The notes under the pieces: generated by a model
What the model was told of the DNA's origin: nothing
The model's database searches: none
What the model saw: only the letters and a program-made list of their open reading frames with translations
Shown here: piece after piece, positions 33,914 through 42,332 of the stretch
Layout: the number at the start of each line of letters is the position of its first letter
Numbering within the stretch: position 1 is the stretch's first letter
Translations under genes and position numbers: made by a program
Assembly: GCF_013761175.1 (NCBI RefSeq)
Contig: NZ_JACDUR010000005.1
Location: 840,970 to 904,969, forward strand
Length of the DNA: 64,000 nt
Source of the DNA: Nonomuraea soli
GTDB taxonomy: Bacteria > Actinomycetota > Actinomycetes > Streptosporangiales > Streptosporangiaceae
Direction: 5' to 3'

Positions 33914-34972
33914 TCAGGAGGCGCCCGCGATGGTGGCGGACCCGATGACGGTGTCGCCGGAGTACAGCACCGCCGCCTGACCGGCCGCCACGCCCTTGGC
34001 CGGGGCGTCGAGCTCGATCACGATCGAGTCGCCCCCGTCCACGATGCGGCAGCCGTACACCTCGCCGTGCGCCCTGAGCTGCACGGTAAGCCCGGAACGG
34101 TCGGCGGGGCCGTTCCAGACGGGCCGGGTGGCGGTGATCGTGGTGACTTCAAGCGACGAGCGCGGCCCCACGGTCACGGTGTTGGACACCGGCTCGATCG
34201 ACAGCACGTAGCGGGGCTTGCCGTCGGCGGAGGGCCGGTCGAGGTGGAGGCCCTTGCGCTGGCCGACGGTGTAGGCGTAGGCACCCGAGTGGGAGCCGAG
34301 CACGGTGCCGTCCTCGTCGCGGATCTCGCCCTGAGCGGTGCCGAGGCGCTTGGCCAGGAAGCCGCGTGTGTCGCCGTCGGCGATGAAGCAGATGTCGTGG
34401 CTGTCGGGCTTGTCGGCGACGGTGAGCCCGCGGCGGGCGGCCTCCTCGCGGACCTCGGCCTTCGTCGAGTCGCCGAGCGGGAACATGGCGTGGCTGAGCT
34501 GCTCGCGGGTGAGCACGCCCAGGACGTAGGACTGGTCCTTGGCCGGGTCGGGACTGCGGCTGAGGACGCCGTCGGCGAGGCGGGCGTGGTGGCCGGTGGC
34601 GACGGCGTCGAAGCCGAGCGCCAGCGCCCGGTCGAGCACCGCCTCGAACTTGATCTTCTCGTTGCAGCGCAGGCACGGGTTGGGGGTGCGCCCGGCGGCG
34701 TATTCGGCGACGAAGTCCTCGATGACGTCGCGCTGGAAGCGCTCGGCCATGTCCCAGATGTAGAAGGGGATGCCGATGACGTCGGCGGCGCGGCGGGCGT
34801 CGCGCGAGTCTTCGATCGTGCAGCAGCCCCGGGCGCCCGTGCGGTGCGATTGCGGGTTGGCCGACAGTGCGAGGTGCACGCCGGTGACGTCGTGGCCCTG
34901 CTCGGCGATGCGAGCAGCGGCTACGGCGGAGTCGACGCCGCCCGACATGGCGGCAAGTACGCGAAGTCCCAT
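33914..34972 (-). CDS. mnmA: tRNA-specific 2-thiouridylase
   Basis: The 352-residue enzyme thiolates U34 of tRNA Lys, Glu and Gln, taking sulfur relayed from a cysteine desulfurase. The PP-loop 'AAMSGGVDSAVAA' is at residues 8-20. The catalytic cysteines lie in 'NPCLRCNEKIKF' and 'DSHDICFI', and 'AYTVGQRKGL' marks the central domain. The ATG at 34972 with GGAAGGG upstream is chosen over the 683-residue open frame, whose extra residues overlap a real gene on the other strand. The cysteine desulfurase gene lies close upstream on the same strand. Confidence 0.97.
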   Translation of the reverse strand: MGLRVLAAMSGGVDSAVAAARIAEQGHDVTGVHLALSANPQSHRTGARGCCTIEDSRDARRAADVIGIPFYIWDMAERFQRDVIEDFVAEYAAGRTPNPCLRCNEKIKFEAVLDRALALGFDAVATGHHARLADGVLSRSPDPAKDQSYVLGVLTREQLSHAMFPLGDSTKAEVREEAARRGLTVADKPDSHDICFIADGDTRGFLAKRLGTAQGEIRDEDGTVLGSHSGAYAYTVGQRKGLHLDRPSADGKPRYVLSIEPVSNTVTVGPRSSLEVTTITATRPVWNGPADRSGLTVQLRAHGEVYGCRIVDGGDSIVIELDAPAKGVAAGQAAVLYSGDTVIGSATIAGAS

Positions 34973-35011
34973 GACCCTTCCAGGGTATCGGGTCTGAGAT
35001 GATGAAGGATT

Positions 35012-36061
35012 ATGCGACTGTTCGGGCGCAAGGACGAAGAAACAGAAGAACAGCCGGGCGACCACATCGCCGAGTTCTGGGCGTGGTGGGAGGAGACCAG
35101 GCCCCGGCTCGACTCCCTGGTGGCCGCAGGCGAGGCCGAAGGGCTGTCGGAGGTGCTCGCGCCCGCCGTGGCGGCGATCGACCCGGGCCTCGTGTACGAG
35201 ATCGCGCCCGGCCGTAGTGCCGCGCACGCCCTGGTGGTGACCGCGGCCGGCGATGCCGAGCTGCGCTCGCTGGCCCACCGGTGGGCCAAGGCGGCGCCGC
35301 CCTCCGATTTCCTGTGGGAGTTCTTCCCGTCGCGGCAGGCCAACCCCAGGGCGCTGGAGACGACGCTCGACGTGGGCGGGCAGGAGTTCGGGTTCGACAA
35401 GCTGATGTTCGGGCTGCGGGTGCCGCGTGGCGCATCGCGGGTCGACATCGCCGCCTACCATCCGCTCTTCGCCGAGCTCGACGAGGAGAGCCGGATGGAC
35501 ACCGCACTGCTGGCCCTCGACTGGATCCTGGGCGAGGACGAGGTGGCGCGCTGGGTGGGCGACATCACTCCGGCGACCTTCCAGCCGATCGACGCGGTGC
35601 CCGCCGTCCACCTGCCCGCGGTCGTGAACGATGTGGCCTCGGAGTGGTCGGAGGAGCAGTGGGCGCTGCTTGAAGGCCAGGCCGCGAGCGGCGCGCCGCT
35701 GATCGCGACGACGCGCTATCCGCTGCGGCCGGTCGACTATCCGCTCTTCGACCAGCACATCGAGATCACGCTGCCGTACTCCCACCGCGACGAGAACGGC
35801 CTGCCGGTCGGCGACTCGCTGGAGGCGCTGCGCGACTTCGAGGAGCGCCTGGCGACCCGGCTGACGAAGGCGCACGCCGACGCGGTGCTGGCGGTCCACG
35901 TGAGCGCCGAGGGGCATCGGGTGATCCACCTGTACGCCGACCCGACGGGCGACGCGGCGATCCACGCCAAGGAGCTCATCGTGAGCTGGGAGGAGGGCGA
36001 GCCGCGCGTCGAGGTGGCGGCCGACCCCGGCTGGATCTCGGTCTCGCCGTTCCTCAGCTGA
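35012..36061 (+). CDS. DUF695-like protein
   Basis: The 349-residue protein has no signal peptide or membrane segment. The C-terminal third ('SLEALRDFEERLATRLT', 'ADAVLAVHVSAEGHRVIHLYAD') fits the DUF695 family, whose function is unknown. The N-terminal 200 residues resemble a related repeat with 'GRSAAHALVVTAAGDAELR'. It is divergent from mnmA by 39 bp and its end overlaps the desulfurase gene by 8 bp, so it sits inside the thiolation gene pair, on the opposite strand. Confidence 0.75.
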   Translation: MRLFGRKDEETEEQPGDHIAEFWAWWEETRPRLDSLVAAGEAEGLSEVLAPAVAAIDPGLVYEIAPGRSAAHALVVTAAGDAELRSLAHRWAKAAPPSDFLWEFFPSRQANPRALETTLDVGGQEFGFDKLMFGLRVPRGASRVDIAAYHPLFAELDEESRMDTALLALDWILGEDEVARWVGDITPATFQPIDAVPAVHLPAVVNDVASEWSEEQWALLEGQAASGAPLIATTRYPLRPVDYPLFDQHIEITLPYSHRDENGLPVGDSLEALRDFEERLATRLTKAHADAVLAVHVSAEGHRVIHLYADPTGDAAIHAKELIVSWEEGEPRVEVAADPGWISVSPFLS

Positions 36062-37208
36062 CCCCCGCGCGACGGGCGCGCTCCACCACCGCGGGCAGCA
36101 CCTCGACGAGCCGGTCGATGTCGTCCTTCGTCGAGGTGTGGCCCAGGGTGAACCTCAGCGAGCCGCGGGCGCGCAGCGAGTCGGCGCCCATGGCGAGCAG
36201 CACGTGGGAGGGCTGGGCCACCCCGGCGGAGCAGGCCGAGCCGGTGGAGCACTCCACGCCCTTGGCGTCGAGGAGCATGAGCAGCGCGTCGCCCTCGCAT
36301 CCGGGGAAGGAGAAGTGCGCGTTGCCCGGCAGCCGGTCGGCGGGGTCGCCGTTGAGTATCACATCGGGTACGGCCAGCCGTACTCTCTCGATCAGCTCGT
36401 CGCGCAGCTTCGTGAGGTGCTCGCGCTGCTCCTCCTGATCGCGGACGGCCACCTGGACCGCGGCGGCCAGCCCGGCGATGGCCGGGGTGTCGAGGGTGCC
36501 GGAGCGCACGTCACGTTCCTGGCCCCCGCCGTGGAGCACCGGCGCCGGGGTCATGCTGCGTCCGAGGAGCAGCGCCCCCACGCCCATCGGGCCGCCGATC
36601 TTGTGGCCGCTGACGGTGAGCGCGTCGGCTCCGGAGGCGGCGAAGGAGACGGGCACCTGGCCGAGCGCCTGGACGGCGTCGGTGTGGAAGGGGATGCCGT
36701 GGTCGTGGGCGATCGCCGCGAGCACGCGGACCGGCTGGATCGTGCCGACCTCGTTGTTGGCCCACATCACGCTGACCATCGCCACGCTGTCGGGGTCGCG
36801 CTCGATGGCGGCGCGCAACGTGTCGGGGTGCAGCTTGCCGTGCTCGTCGACGGCGAGCAGCTCCAGCTCGGCGCCCTGCCGGTCGGCCAGCCACTGGGCG
36901 GGGTCGAGGGCGGCGTGGTGCTCGACGGAGCTGAGCAGCAGGCGGCGGCGCGGCGCGCGTGACCAGTACAGGCCCTTGACGGCGAGGTTGTCGGCCTCGG
37001 TGCCGCCGCTGGTGAAGACCACCTCGCTCGGGCGGGCGCCGAGGGCCTCGGCGATGCTCTCGCGGGACTCCTCGACGACGCGGCGGGCATGGCGGCCCGC
37101 CGCGTGCAGGGACGAGGCGTTGCCGACCTGCCCGAGCTGCTCGGTCATCGCGGCGATCGCCTCGGGGAGCATCGGCGTCGTCGCCGCGTGATCAAGGTAC
37201 GCGCTCAC
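36054..37208 (-). CDS. cysteine desulfurase (NifS/IscS type)
   Basis: The 384-residue PLP enzyme takes sulfur from cysteine for tRNA thiolation and Fe-S clusters. It starts 'SAYLDHAATTPML', the PLP lysine is in 'VSGHKIGGPMG' and the catalytic Cys loop is 'ECSTGSACSAGVAQ'. The proximity to mnmA supports a role as its sulfur donor. The GTG at 37208 has no ribosome binding site; TAACCT lies 6 nt upstream, suggesting a leaderless message, and the 26-bp palindrome is immediately behind it. Confidence 0.96.
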   Translation of the reverse strand: MSAYLDHAATTPMLPEAIAAMTEQLGQVGNASSLHAAGRHARRVVEESRESIAEALGARPSEVVFTSGGTEADNLAVKGLYWSRAPRRRLLLSSVEHHAALDPAQWLADRQGAELELLAVDEHGKLHPDTLRAAIERDPDSVAMVSVMWANNEVGTIQPVRVLAAIAHDHGIPFHTDAVQALGQVPVSFAASGADALTVSGHKIGGPMGVGALLLGRSMTPAPVLHGGGQERDVRSGTLDTPAIAGLAAAVQVAVRDQEEQREHLTKLRDELIERVRLAVPDVILNGDPADRLPGNAHFSFPGCEGDALLMLLDAKGVECSTGSACSAGVAQPSHVLLAMGADSLRARGSLRFTLGHTSTKDDIDRLVEVLPAVVERARRAGVS

Positions 37209-37214
37209 CGAATC

Positions 37215-37256
37215 AGGTTATCTTGTTTGCCACTGTACCGTCCGGACGGTACAGTG
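37215..37256. promoter_or_regulatory. divergent promoters around a 26-bp perfect palindrome (probable TetR operator)
   Basis: CACTGTACCGTCC (37231-37243) is followed at once by its exact reverse complement (37244-37256). On the plus strand TTGCCA (37227-37232), 17 nt and TACAGT (37250-37255) make a promoter whose spacer lies inside the palindrome; 6 nt later comes the ATG of the tetR gene. On the minus strand TAACCT (37220-37215) lies 6 nt before the desulfurase GTG. A bound TetR dimer pair would block the tetR promoter and could touch the desulfurase one. Confidence 0.85.
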
Positions 37257-37261
37257 GAGAT

Positions 37262-37762
37262 ATGCGTAGAGACGAGTTGCTGGATGCCGCCGAGCAGTTG
37301 CTCTGCGACCAGGGCTCTGACGCGCTGACCCTGGCGGCCGTCGCCGACCGCGCCGGTGTGAGCAAGGGCGGGCTGCTCTACCACTTCAACACCAAAGAAG
37401 CCCTCATCAAAGGCATGGCCGAACGGCTGATCGACGACTTCGACCAGCTCATGGCCGAGCAGGGCGAGACCACCTACACCAGGCGCTACCTGGCCGCCAC
37501 CATGGCCGCCATCCGCAGCGGACGCCTGCGACGCTGGGCCGTCGTGACGGGCGCCTCGGGCAACATGTTCCTGCTCGGCCCGCTTCGCGAGGCCATGACC
37601 CGCTGGCACACCTCGGAGCTCGAGAACGAGCCCGACCCGGTGGCCGCCCAGATCGTCCGGCTGGCCTGCGAGGGACTGTGGGACGTCGCGTCCCACGACC
37701 CCGGCCTCTACCCGGACGACGAGCTCGACGCCCTCGAGCGTCGCCTCATCTCCCTTCTCTGA
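37262..37762 (+). CDS. TetR-family transcriptional regulator
   Basis: The 166-residue protein has a clear TetR HTH ('LTLAAVADRAGVSKGGLLYHFNTKEALI' region, about residues 24-51) and a C-terminal domain of the kind seen in small TetR regulators of transporters. The ATG at 37262 is the one consistent with the promoter, making a leaderless mRNA. It is followed 36 bp later by an MFS transporter gene and very likely represses that transporter and itself through the 26-bp palindrome. Confidence 0.93.
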   Translation: MRRDELLDAAEQLLCDQGSDALTLAAVADRAGVSKGGLLYHFNTKEALIKGMAERLIDDFDQLMAEQGETTYTRRYLAATMAAIRSGRLRRWAVVTGASGNMFLLGPLREAMTRWHTSELENEPDPVAAQIVRLACEGLWDVASHDPGLYPDDELDALERRLISLL

Positions 37763-37798
37763 TCCACCCTTCCTTTCACGTCCTTTCAGGAGTTCGCG

Positions 37799-38986
37799 AT
37801 GACCCGCGCCCTGAGGACGGCCCGTTACGGCGCCATCCTCACTTTCGTCCTTGCCGGCCTCATGGTGGGCACCATGACCGTCCGCATCCCCGCGATGACC
37901 GACAAGCTCGGCTTGTCCGACTCCGCCGTGGGCACGATCCTGCTCGCCTGGGGCCTGGGCGCCCTGGTCACCATGCAGGCGATGCGCGGCGTCATGGCCC
38001 GCATGGGCAGCAAGGCGGTGCTGCGCATCGGCGGCCCCCTGACCGCGGTGTCGATGCTCGGCATCGCCTACGCGCCCACCCTGCCGTGGCTGCTGGCCGC
38101 CGCCGCGCTGTTCGGCATGTCGTTCGGCATCGTCGACGTCGCCATGAACGCCCAGGGCTCCACCGTCGAGCGGGCCGCCGGCCGTCCCCTCATGAACGGC
38201 ATGCACGCCGGCTGGTGCGTCGGCGCCATGAGCGCCGGCCTGTTCGGCTCGCTGTCCATCGCGCTCGGCCTGTCCATGACCGCCAACCTGACGATCATGG
38301 CCGTGATCTGCCTCCCGCTGATCGTGCTCATCGGGCGCACCTACCTGCCGGACGCACCCGCCTCGGCGTCGGCCGAGACCCGCGTACGGCACCGCATGCC
38401 GCCGATCGTCTACCTGCTCGGCGCCATCATGTTCCTGGCCTTCATGGTCGAGGGTGTCGTGGCCGACTGGAACGGCCTGTTCATGCGTGACACGCTCGGC
38501 GCTCCCGAGGCCGTGGCCGCGCTCGGCTACCCGGTGTTCGAGCTGGGCATGCTGCTCGCCCGCGTGACCGGTGACCGGCTGCGCGCCCGCTTCGGGGTCA
38601 AGGGCATGATGACCGCGTCAGGGCTGGCCACGGCCGGGTTCTTCCTGGTCGTGCTCACCGCCCCGACGCCCGTGGTCGCCCTGGCCGCCATGTTCTTCGT
38701 GGGCATGGGCGTGGCGACGATCGCCCCGATGACCATGTCGCTCGCGGGCACCTCCACCGCGCAGTCGGGCCCGGCCATCGCCCAGGCGGGCGCCATGGGG
38801 TACGCCGGGCTGCTGCTCGGACCCGTGGTGATCGGCTTCCTGTCGGACGCCACCTCGCTGCACACGGCGCTCGGGCTGGCCGTGGTGCTCGGCGCGATGA
38901 TCGCGCTGCTGGCCCGGTTCCTGCCGCGGCCCCGCGCGTTCGGCGCCTCCCGCGAGGAGGAGCGGGAGCTGGCCCACGCGGCCTGA
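37799..38986 (+). CDS. MFS transporter (YbjJ-like)
   Basis: The 395-residue protein has about 12 membrane segments of the major facilitator fold. A GxxxD/RxxG-type loop is visible near 'GVMARMGSKAVLRIGG', and the family feature 'FGIVDVAMNAQGSTVER' (about residues 105-121) is typical of the YbjJ group, as is 'EGVVADWNGLFMRD'. The substrate is unknown; TetR control suggests export of a toxic or signalling compound. AGGAG precedes the ATG. Confidence 0.92.
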   Translation: MTRALRTARYGAILTFVLAGLMVGTMTVRIPAMTDKLGLSDSAVGTILLAWGLGALVTMQAMRGVMARMGSKAVLRIGGPLTAVSMLGIAYAPTLPWLLAAAALFGMSFGIVDVAMNAQGSTVERAAGRPLMNGMHAGWCVGAMSAGLFGSLSIALGLSMTANLTIMAVICLPLIVLIGRTYLPDAPASASAETRVRHRMPPIVYLLGAIMFLAFMVEGVVADWNGLFMRDTLGAPEAVAALGYPVFELGMLLARVTGDRLRARFGVKGMMTASGLATAGFFLVVLTAPTPVVALAAMFFVGMGVATIAPMTMSLAGTSTAQSGPAIAQAGAMGYAGLLLGPVVIGFLSDATSLHTALGLAVVLGAMIALLARFLPRPRAFGASREEERELAHAA

Positions 38987-39006
38987 TCCACCGCTGGCCG
39001 AAGGGC

Positions 39007-39294
39007 ATGTCGGATGGGATCCTGTCCGGCATGCCCCCCATCGTCTCCACCGTCGCGGCCTGGCTCGGCCTGCTGGCCCACCTCGGCACGCTGATGTTCT
39101 ACCTGTCCAGCGGCCTGGTCGCCCCGCTGTGGGCGATCATCGCGCTGCTGATGCTGTGGGCGACCCTGCTGCTCCTGGCGGTTCTCGCGGTACGGCGAAG
39201 GCAGGCGTGGGGCCTGCTGGTGCCGATCGTCGCGGTCGCCCTGTGGCTGGGCGCGATCTCGGCCGGTGAGGCGATCCTGGGCTGGCAGGCCTAG
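39007..39294 (+). CDS. small membrane protein of unknown function
   Basis: The frame codes for up to 95 residues with three hydrophobic helices ('AAWLGLLAHLGTLMFYL', 'LWAIIALLMLWATLLLLAVLAV', 'LLVPIVAVALWLGAI'). No catalytic motif is visible. A second ATG at 39031, eight codons in, may be the real start; neither has a clean ribosome binding site. It follows the MFS gene by 20 bp and may be co-transcribed. Confidence 0.6.
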   Translation: MSDGILSGMPPIVSTVAAWLGLLAHLGTLMFYLSSGLVAPLWAIIALLMLWATLLLLAVLAVRRRQAWGLLVPIVAVALWLGAISAGEAILGWQA

Positions 39295-39302
39295 GGCCTT
39301 GT

Positions 39303-39389
39303 CTCCAGATATGGCTGGTCACCGCGCTCATGACCTGGGTCGTGATGCCCCGGCTGACCAGGCTGCCGTGGCCCTGGCTCGTGCGCTGA
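39303..39389 (+). pseudogene. 3' remnant of a membrane antibiotic-biosynthesis-monooxygenase-like gene
   Basis: A 28-codon frame ending in TGA translates as 'LQIWLVTALMTWVVMPRLTR' and eight further residues. This closely resembles the C-terminal membrane helix of actinobacterial proteins annotated as antibiotic biosynthesis monooxygenase. There is no start codon or upstream domain; the frame begins right after the small membrane protein gene, so only the tail of the old gene survives. Confidence 0.55.
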
Positions 39390-39421
39390 AAAACGGGTAC
39401 GGCATCGGCCGGAGACTGGGT

Positions 39422-39427
39422 TAGTCT
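39422..39427 (+). promoter_or_regulatory. -10-like TAGTCT before the serine hydrolase gene
   Basis: TAGTCT, 6 nt, then ATG, with no Shine-Dalgarno sequence; -35 is not obvious. Confidence 0.35.
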
Positions 39428-39433
39428 GCGCCA

Positions 39434-40414
39434 ATGCCTCACGCGGACATCGACAAGATCGCCGAAGAGACCGGCTTCTCCGGCGTGGTCTCGATCGACC
39501 GCGCCGGACAGGTCGAGTTCGCCCAGGCGTACGGCCTGGCCAACCGCACCTACCGCGTGCCCAACACGGTCGGCACCAGGTTCGGCATCGCCAGCGGCAG
39601 CAAGGGCTTCACCGCCCTGGCCGTGCTCTCACTGGTCCAGGACGGCCTGATCACGCTCGACACCACCGCCAGGTCGCTGCTCGGCGACGACCTGCCGCTG
39701 ATCGCCGACGACGTCACCGTCGAGCACCTGCTCACCCACACCTCGGGCATCGGCGACTACCTCGACGAGGAGGGCGACTTCTCCGTCACCGACTACCTCA
39801 TCGGCGCCGCCCACGAACTGACCACCACCGAGGCGTTCCTGCCCCTGCTCGACGGGCACCCCGCCAAGTTCCGCGCCGGCGAACGCTTCGCCTACTGCAA
39901 CGGCGGATTCGTCGTCCTCGCCCTGCTCGCCGAGCGGGCAAGCGGCGCCGGCTACCACGACCTGGTGCGCGAGCGCGTGCTCCGCCCGGCCGGGATGACC
40001 GGGACCGACTTCCTGCGTTCCGACGAACTGCCCGCCGACGCCGCCGTGGGCTACCTGCCGCTGGAGGGGGTCGACCGGTCCAACGTCTTCCACCTGCCCG
40101 TGCTCGCCACCGGCGACGGCGGCATCCACACGACCGCCGCCGACATGTCGGCCTTCTGGCGCGCCCTGTACGCCGGGCAGATCGTGACGTCGCCGGAGGA
40201 GGCGGTGCGGCCCCGTCGCGACGTGCCGGAGGAGGGCATGCGCTACGGGCGCGGGTTCTGGCTGCACGCGAGCAGCGACGCGGCGATCCTGGTGGGGTAC
40301 GACGCGGGGGCCTCGTTCAAGTCGAGCCACGACCCGGGCACGGGCGTGACGCGCACGGTGCTGTCGAACACGTCACCGGGAGCGTGGCCACTGGCACGGG
40401 CACTGGAGATCTGA
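39434..40414 (+). CDS. serine hydrolase, class C beta-lactamase / PBP4* family
   Basis: The 326-residue protein has the active-site S-x-x-K in 'ASGSKGFTAL' (about residues 54-63) and the Tyr of the Y-x-N motif in 'FAYCNGGFVV'. The third motif, usually H/K-x-G, is 'ILVGYDAG' and lacks the usual His or Lys, which may alter activity. No signal peptide is seen, so it is more likely a cytoplasmic esterase or D-aminopeptidase relative than a resistance enzyme. A bidirectional hairpin terminator follows. Confidence 0.85.
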   Translation: MPHADIDKIAEETGFSGVVSIDRAGQVEFAQAYGLANRTYRVPNTVGTRFGIASGSKGFTALAVLSLVQDGLITLDTTARSLLGDDLPLIADDVTVEHLLTHTSGIGDYLDEEGDFSVTDYLIGAAHELTTTEAFLPLLDGHPAKFRAGERFAYCNGGFVVLALLAERASGAGYHDLVRERVLRPAGMTGTDFLRSDELPADAAVGYLPLEGVDRSNVFHLPVLATGDGGIHTTAADMSAFWRALYAGQIVTSPEEAVRPRRDVPEEGMRYGRGFWLHASSDAAILVGYDAGASFKSSHDPGTGVTRTVLSNTSPGAWPLARALEI

Positions 40415-40431
40415 GCTTCAAGACAAGAAAA

Positions 40432-40465
40432 GCGCCGGGAAGGGCCCGATGGCTCTTCCCGGCGC
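40432..40465. terminator. bidirectional hairpin between serine hydrolase and etfA
   Basis: GCGCCGGGAAG (40432-40442) pairs perfectly with CTTCCCGGCGC (40455-40465), leaving a 12-nt loop, between two convergent genes. An A-rich tract lies just before it, giving a U-rich tail for the leftward etf transcript. Confidence 0.85.
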
Positions 40466-40486
40466 CTGAATCTCACGCGGGAACCG

Positions 40487-41440
40487 CTACTTGCGCTTGG
40501 TGACCTCGTCCGTCAGCTGCGGCACGACCTGGTGGAGGTCGCCCACCACGCCGTAGTCCGCCAGCTCGAAGATCGGCGCCTCGGGGTCCTTGTTGACCGC
40601 CACGATCGTCTTGGCCGTCTGCATGCCCGCCCGGTGCTGGATGGCTCCCGAGATGCCGGCCGCGATGTACAGCTGCGGCGACACGGTCTTGCCCGTCTGT
40701 CCCACCTGGAACTGGTGCGGGTACCAGCCGGCGTCGGTGGCCGCGCGGGAGGCGCCGACGGCGGCGCCGAGCGAGTCGGCCAGGCCCTCGATGACCGAGA
40801 AGTTCTCGGCCGATCCCACGCCGCGACCGCCGGAGACGACGATGGCCGCCTCGGTGAGTTCGGGGCGGGCGCCCTTCTCCTGCTTGACGCGGTCGACGAT
40901 CTTCGCGGCGCGAGCGGCGTCGGACAGCGAGACGGAGACCTGCTCCTCCGTGCCGGCGCCGGCGGAGGCGACGGGGGCGGTGGAGTTGGGGCGGACAGCG
41001 ACGATCGGGGTGCCCTTGGTCACGCGCGAGTGCACGTTGACGCCGCCGCCGAAGATGGACTGGTCGGCGATGAAACCCTCGCCGAGGCCGACGGCGTCGG
41101 TGATGACGCCGGAGTCGGTCTTGACGGCCAGGCGACCGGCGATCTCCTTGCCCTCGGCGGTCGCGGCGACCAGCACGGCGGCGGGAGAGGCCGACGACAC
41201 GAGCTGGGCGAGCAGTTCGGCCTTGGGGGCGACGACGTAGTCGACGATGTCGGCGGAGTCGGCGACGTAGATCTTGTCGGCGCCGTACTCGGCCAGCTTC
41301 GCGGAGGCGGCCGCGGAGTGCCCGGGACCGGCCCAGACGGCGGCGGGGGTGCCGAGCGAGCGGGCCAGGGTCAGCAGCTCGAGGGTGACCTTCTTGACCT
41401 CGCCGTCGACGTGCTCAACGAGTACGAGAATCTCAGACAT
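40487..41440 (-). CDS. etfA: electron transfer flavoprotein alpha subunit
   Basis: The 317-residue subunit binds FAD and passes electrons from acyl-CoA and other dehydrogenases to the quinone pool. The C-terminal FAD domain is clear: 'VVSGGRGVGSAENFSVIEGL', 'VGQTGKTVSPQLYIAAGISGAIQH' region and 'IVAVNKDPEAPIFELADYGVVGDL' region. It follows etfB by 13 bp. Length is normal. Confidence 0.97.
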   Translation of the reverse strand: MSEILVLVEHVDGEVKKVTLELLTLARSLGTPAAVWAGPGHSAAASAKLAEYGADKIYVADSADIVDYVVAPKAELLAQLVSSASPAAVLVAATAEGKEIAGRLAVKTDSGVITDAVGLGEGFIADQSIFGGGVNVHSRVTKGTPIVAVRPNSTAPVASAGAGTEEQVSVSLSDAARAAKIVDRVKQEKGARPELTEAAIVVSGGRGVGSAENFSVIEGLADSLGAAVGASRAATDAGWYPHQFQVGQTGKTVSPQLYIAAGISGAIQHRAGMQTAKTIVAVNKDPEAPIFELADYGVVGDLHQVVPQLTDEVTKRK

Positions 41441-41453
41441 TCTCTCAAGCTCC

Positions 41454-42233
41454 TCAGATGAACTTCTTCGACGCGAGGAAGTCGGCCAGCTTGGCGCCGC
41501 CGTCCCCCTCGTCCTTGACGATGGTGCCCGCGGCGCGCGGCGGCGCGGCGGCGAAGTCGACGACCTCGGTCCACGCGGCGCCGAGGCCGACCTGGGCGCC
41601 GTCGATCTCGGCGTCGCCGATGGCGAGCGTCTCGACGGGCTTCTTCTTGGCCGCCATGATGCCCTTGAAGGACGGGTAGCGCGGCTCGTTGATCTTCTCG
41701 ACGACGGAGACGACGGCGGGCAGCGTGGCCTCCACCTTGTCGAAGCCGTAGTCGGTGATGCGCTGCACGGCGATCGAGGAGCCGGAGACGTCGACCTTGT
41801 TGGCCAGCGTCAGCTGCGGCACGCCGAGGCGCTCGGCCAGCATCGCGGCCAGCACACCTGTGCGGGCGTCGGTGGACTCCGCGCCGAGGACGACCAGGTC
41901 GAACCCGATCTTCTTCAGCGTCTGGGCCATCGCGTAGGAGGTGGACAGCGCGTCGGAGCCGTGCAGGGCGTCGTCGGACAGGTGCACGGCCTTGTCGGCG
42001 CCCATGGCCAGGGCCTTGCGGATGGTGTCGGTGGCCTTGCCCGGGCCCATGGTGAGGACGGTCACCTCACCGCCGTGTGCCTCTTTGAGCTTGAGCGCCT
42101 CCTCGACGGCGTACTCACATAGCTCGTTGACCACGCCGTCGGCGGCGTCGCGGTCGAGCGTCTTGTCATCCGACCGGAGCTTGCGCTCGGTCGCCGTGTC
42201 GGGGACCTGCTTCACGCAGACGACGATGTTCAT
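41454..42233 (-). CDS. etfB: electron transfer flavoprotein beta subunit
   Basis: The 259-residue partner of EtfA binds AMP. The N terminus 'MNIVVCVKQVPDTATERKL' and the signature 'VLGAESTDARTGVLAAMLAE' are typical. It is the first gene of the etfBA operon, with GGGAGG in the leader and a palindrome-containing promoter about 90 nt upstream. Confidence 0.97.
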   Translation of the reverse strand: MNIVVCVKQVPDTATERKLRSDDKTLDRDAADGVVNELCEYAVEEALKLKEAHGGEVTVLTMGPGKATDTIRKALAMGADKAVHLSDDALHGSDALSTSYAMAQTLKKIGFDLVVLGAESTDARTGVLAAMLAERLGVPQLTLANKVDVSGSSIAVQRITDYGFDKVEATLPAVVSVVEKINEPRYPSFKGIMAAKKKPVETLAIGDAEIDGAQVGLGAAWTEVVDFAAAPPRAAGTIVKDEGDGGAKLADFLASKKFI

Positions 42234-42332
42234 GGCCGGTAGCCGACCTCCCGTTATCGCATGCTCGGATTCATTGCTGTCCAGACTGCCAGGCGACCCG
42301 GATGATCCATAACTCCGGGGCCCCTCGCGGTC

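Noticed and set aside
33914..35965. MnmA as a 683-residue fusion
   Set aside because: The extra 330 residues upstream of 'MGLRVLAAMSGG' are low-complexity, overlap the DUF695 gene on the other strand, and a good ribosome binding site precedes the internal ATG.
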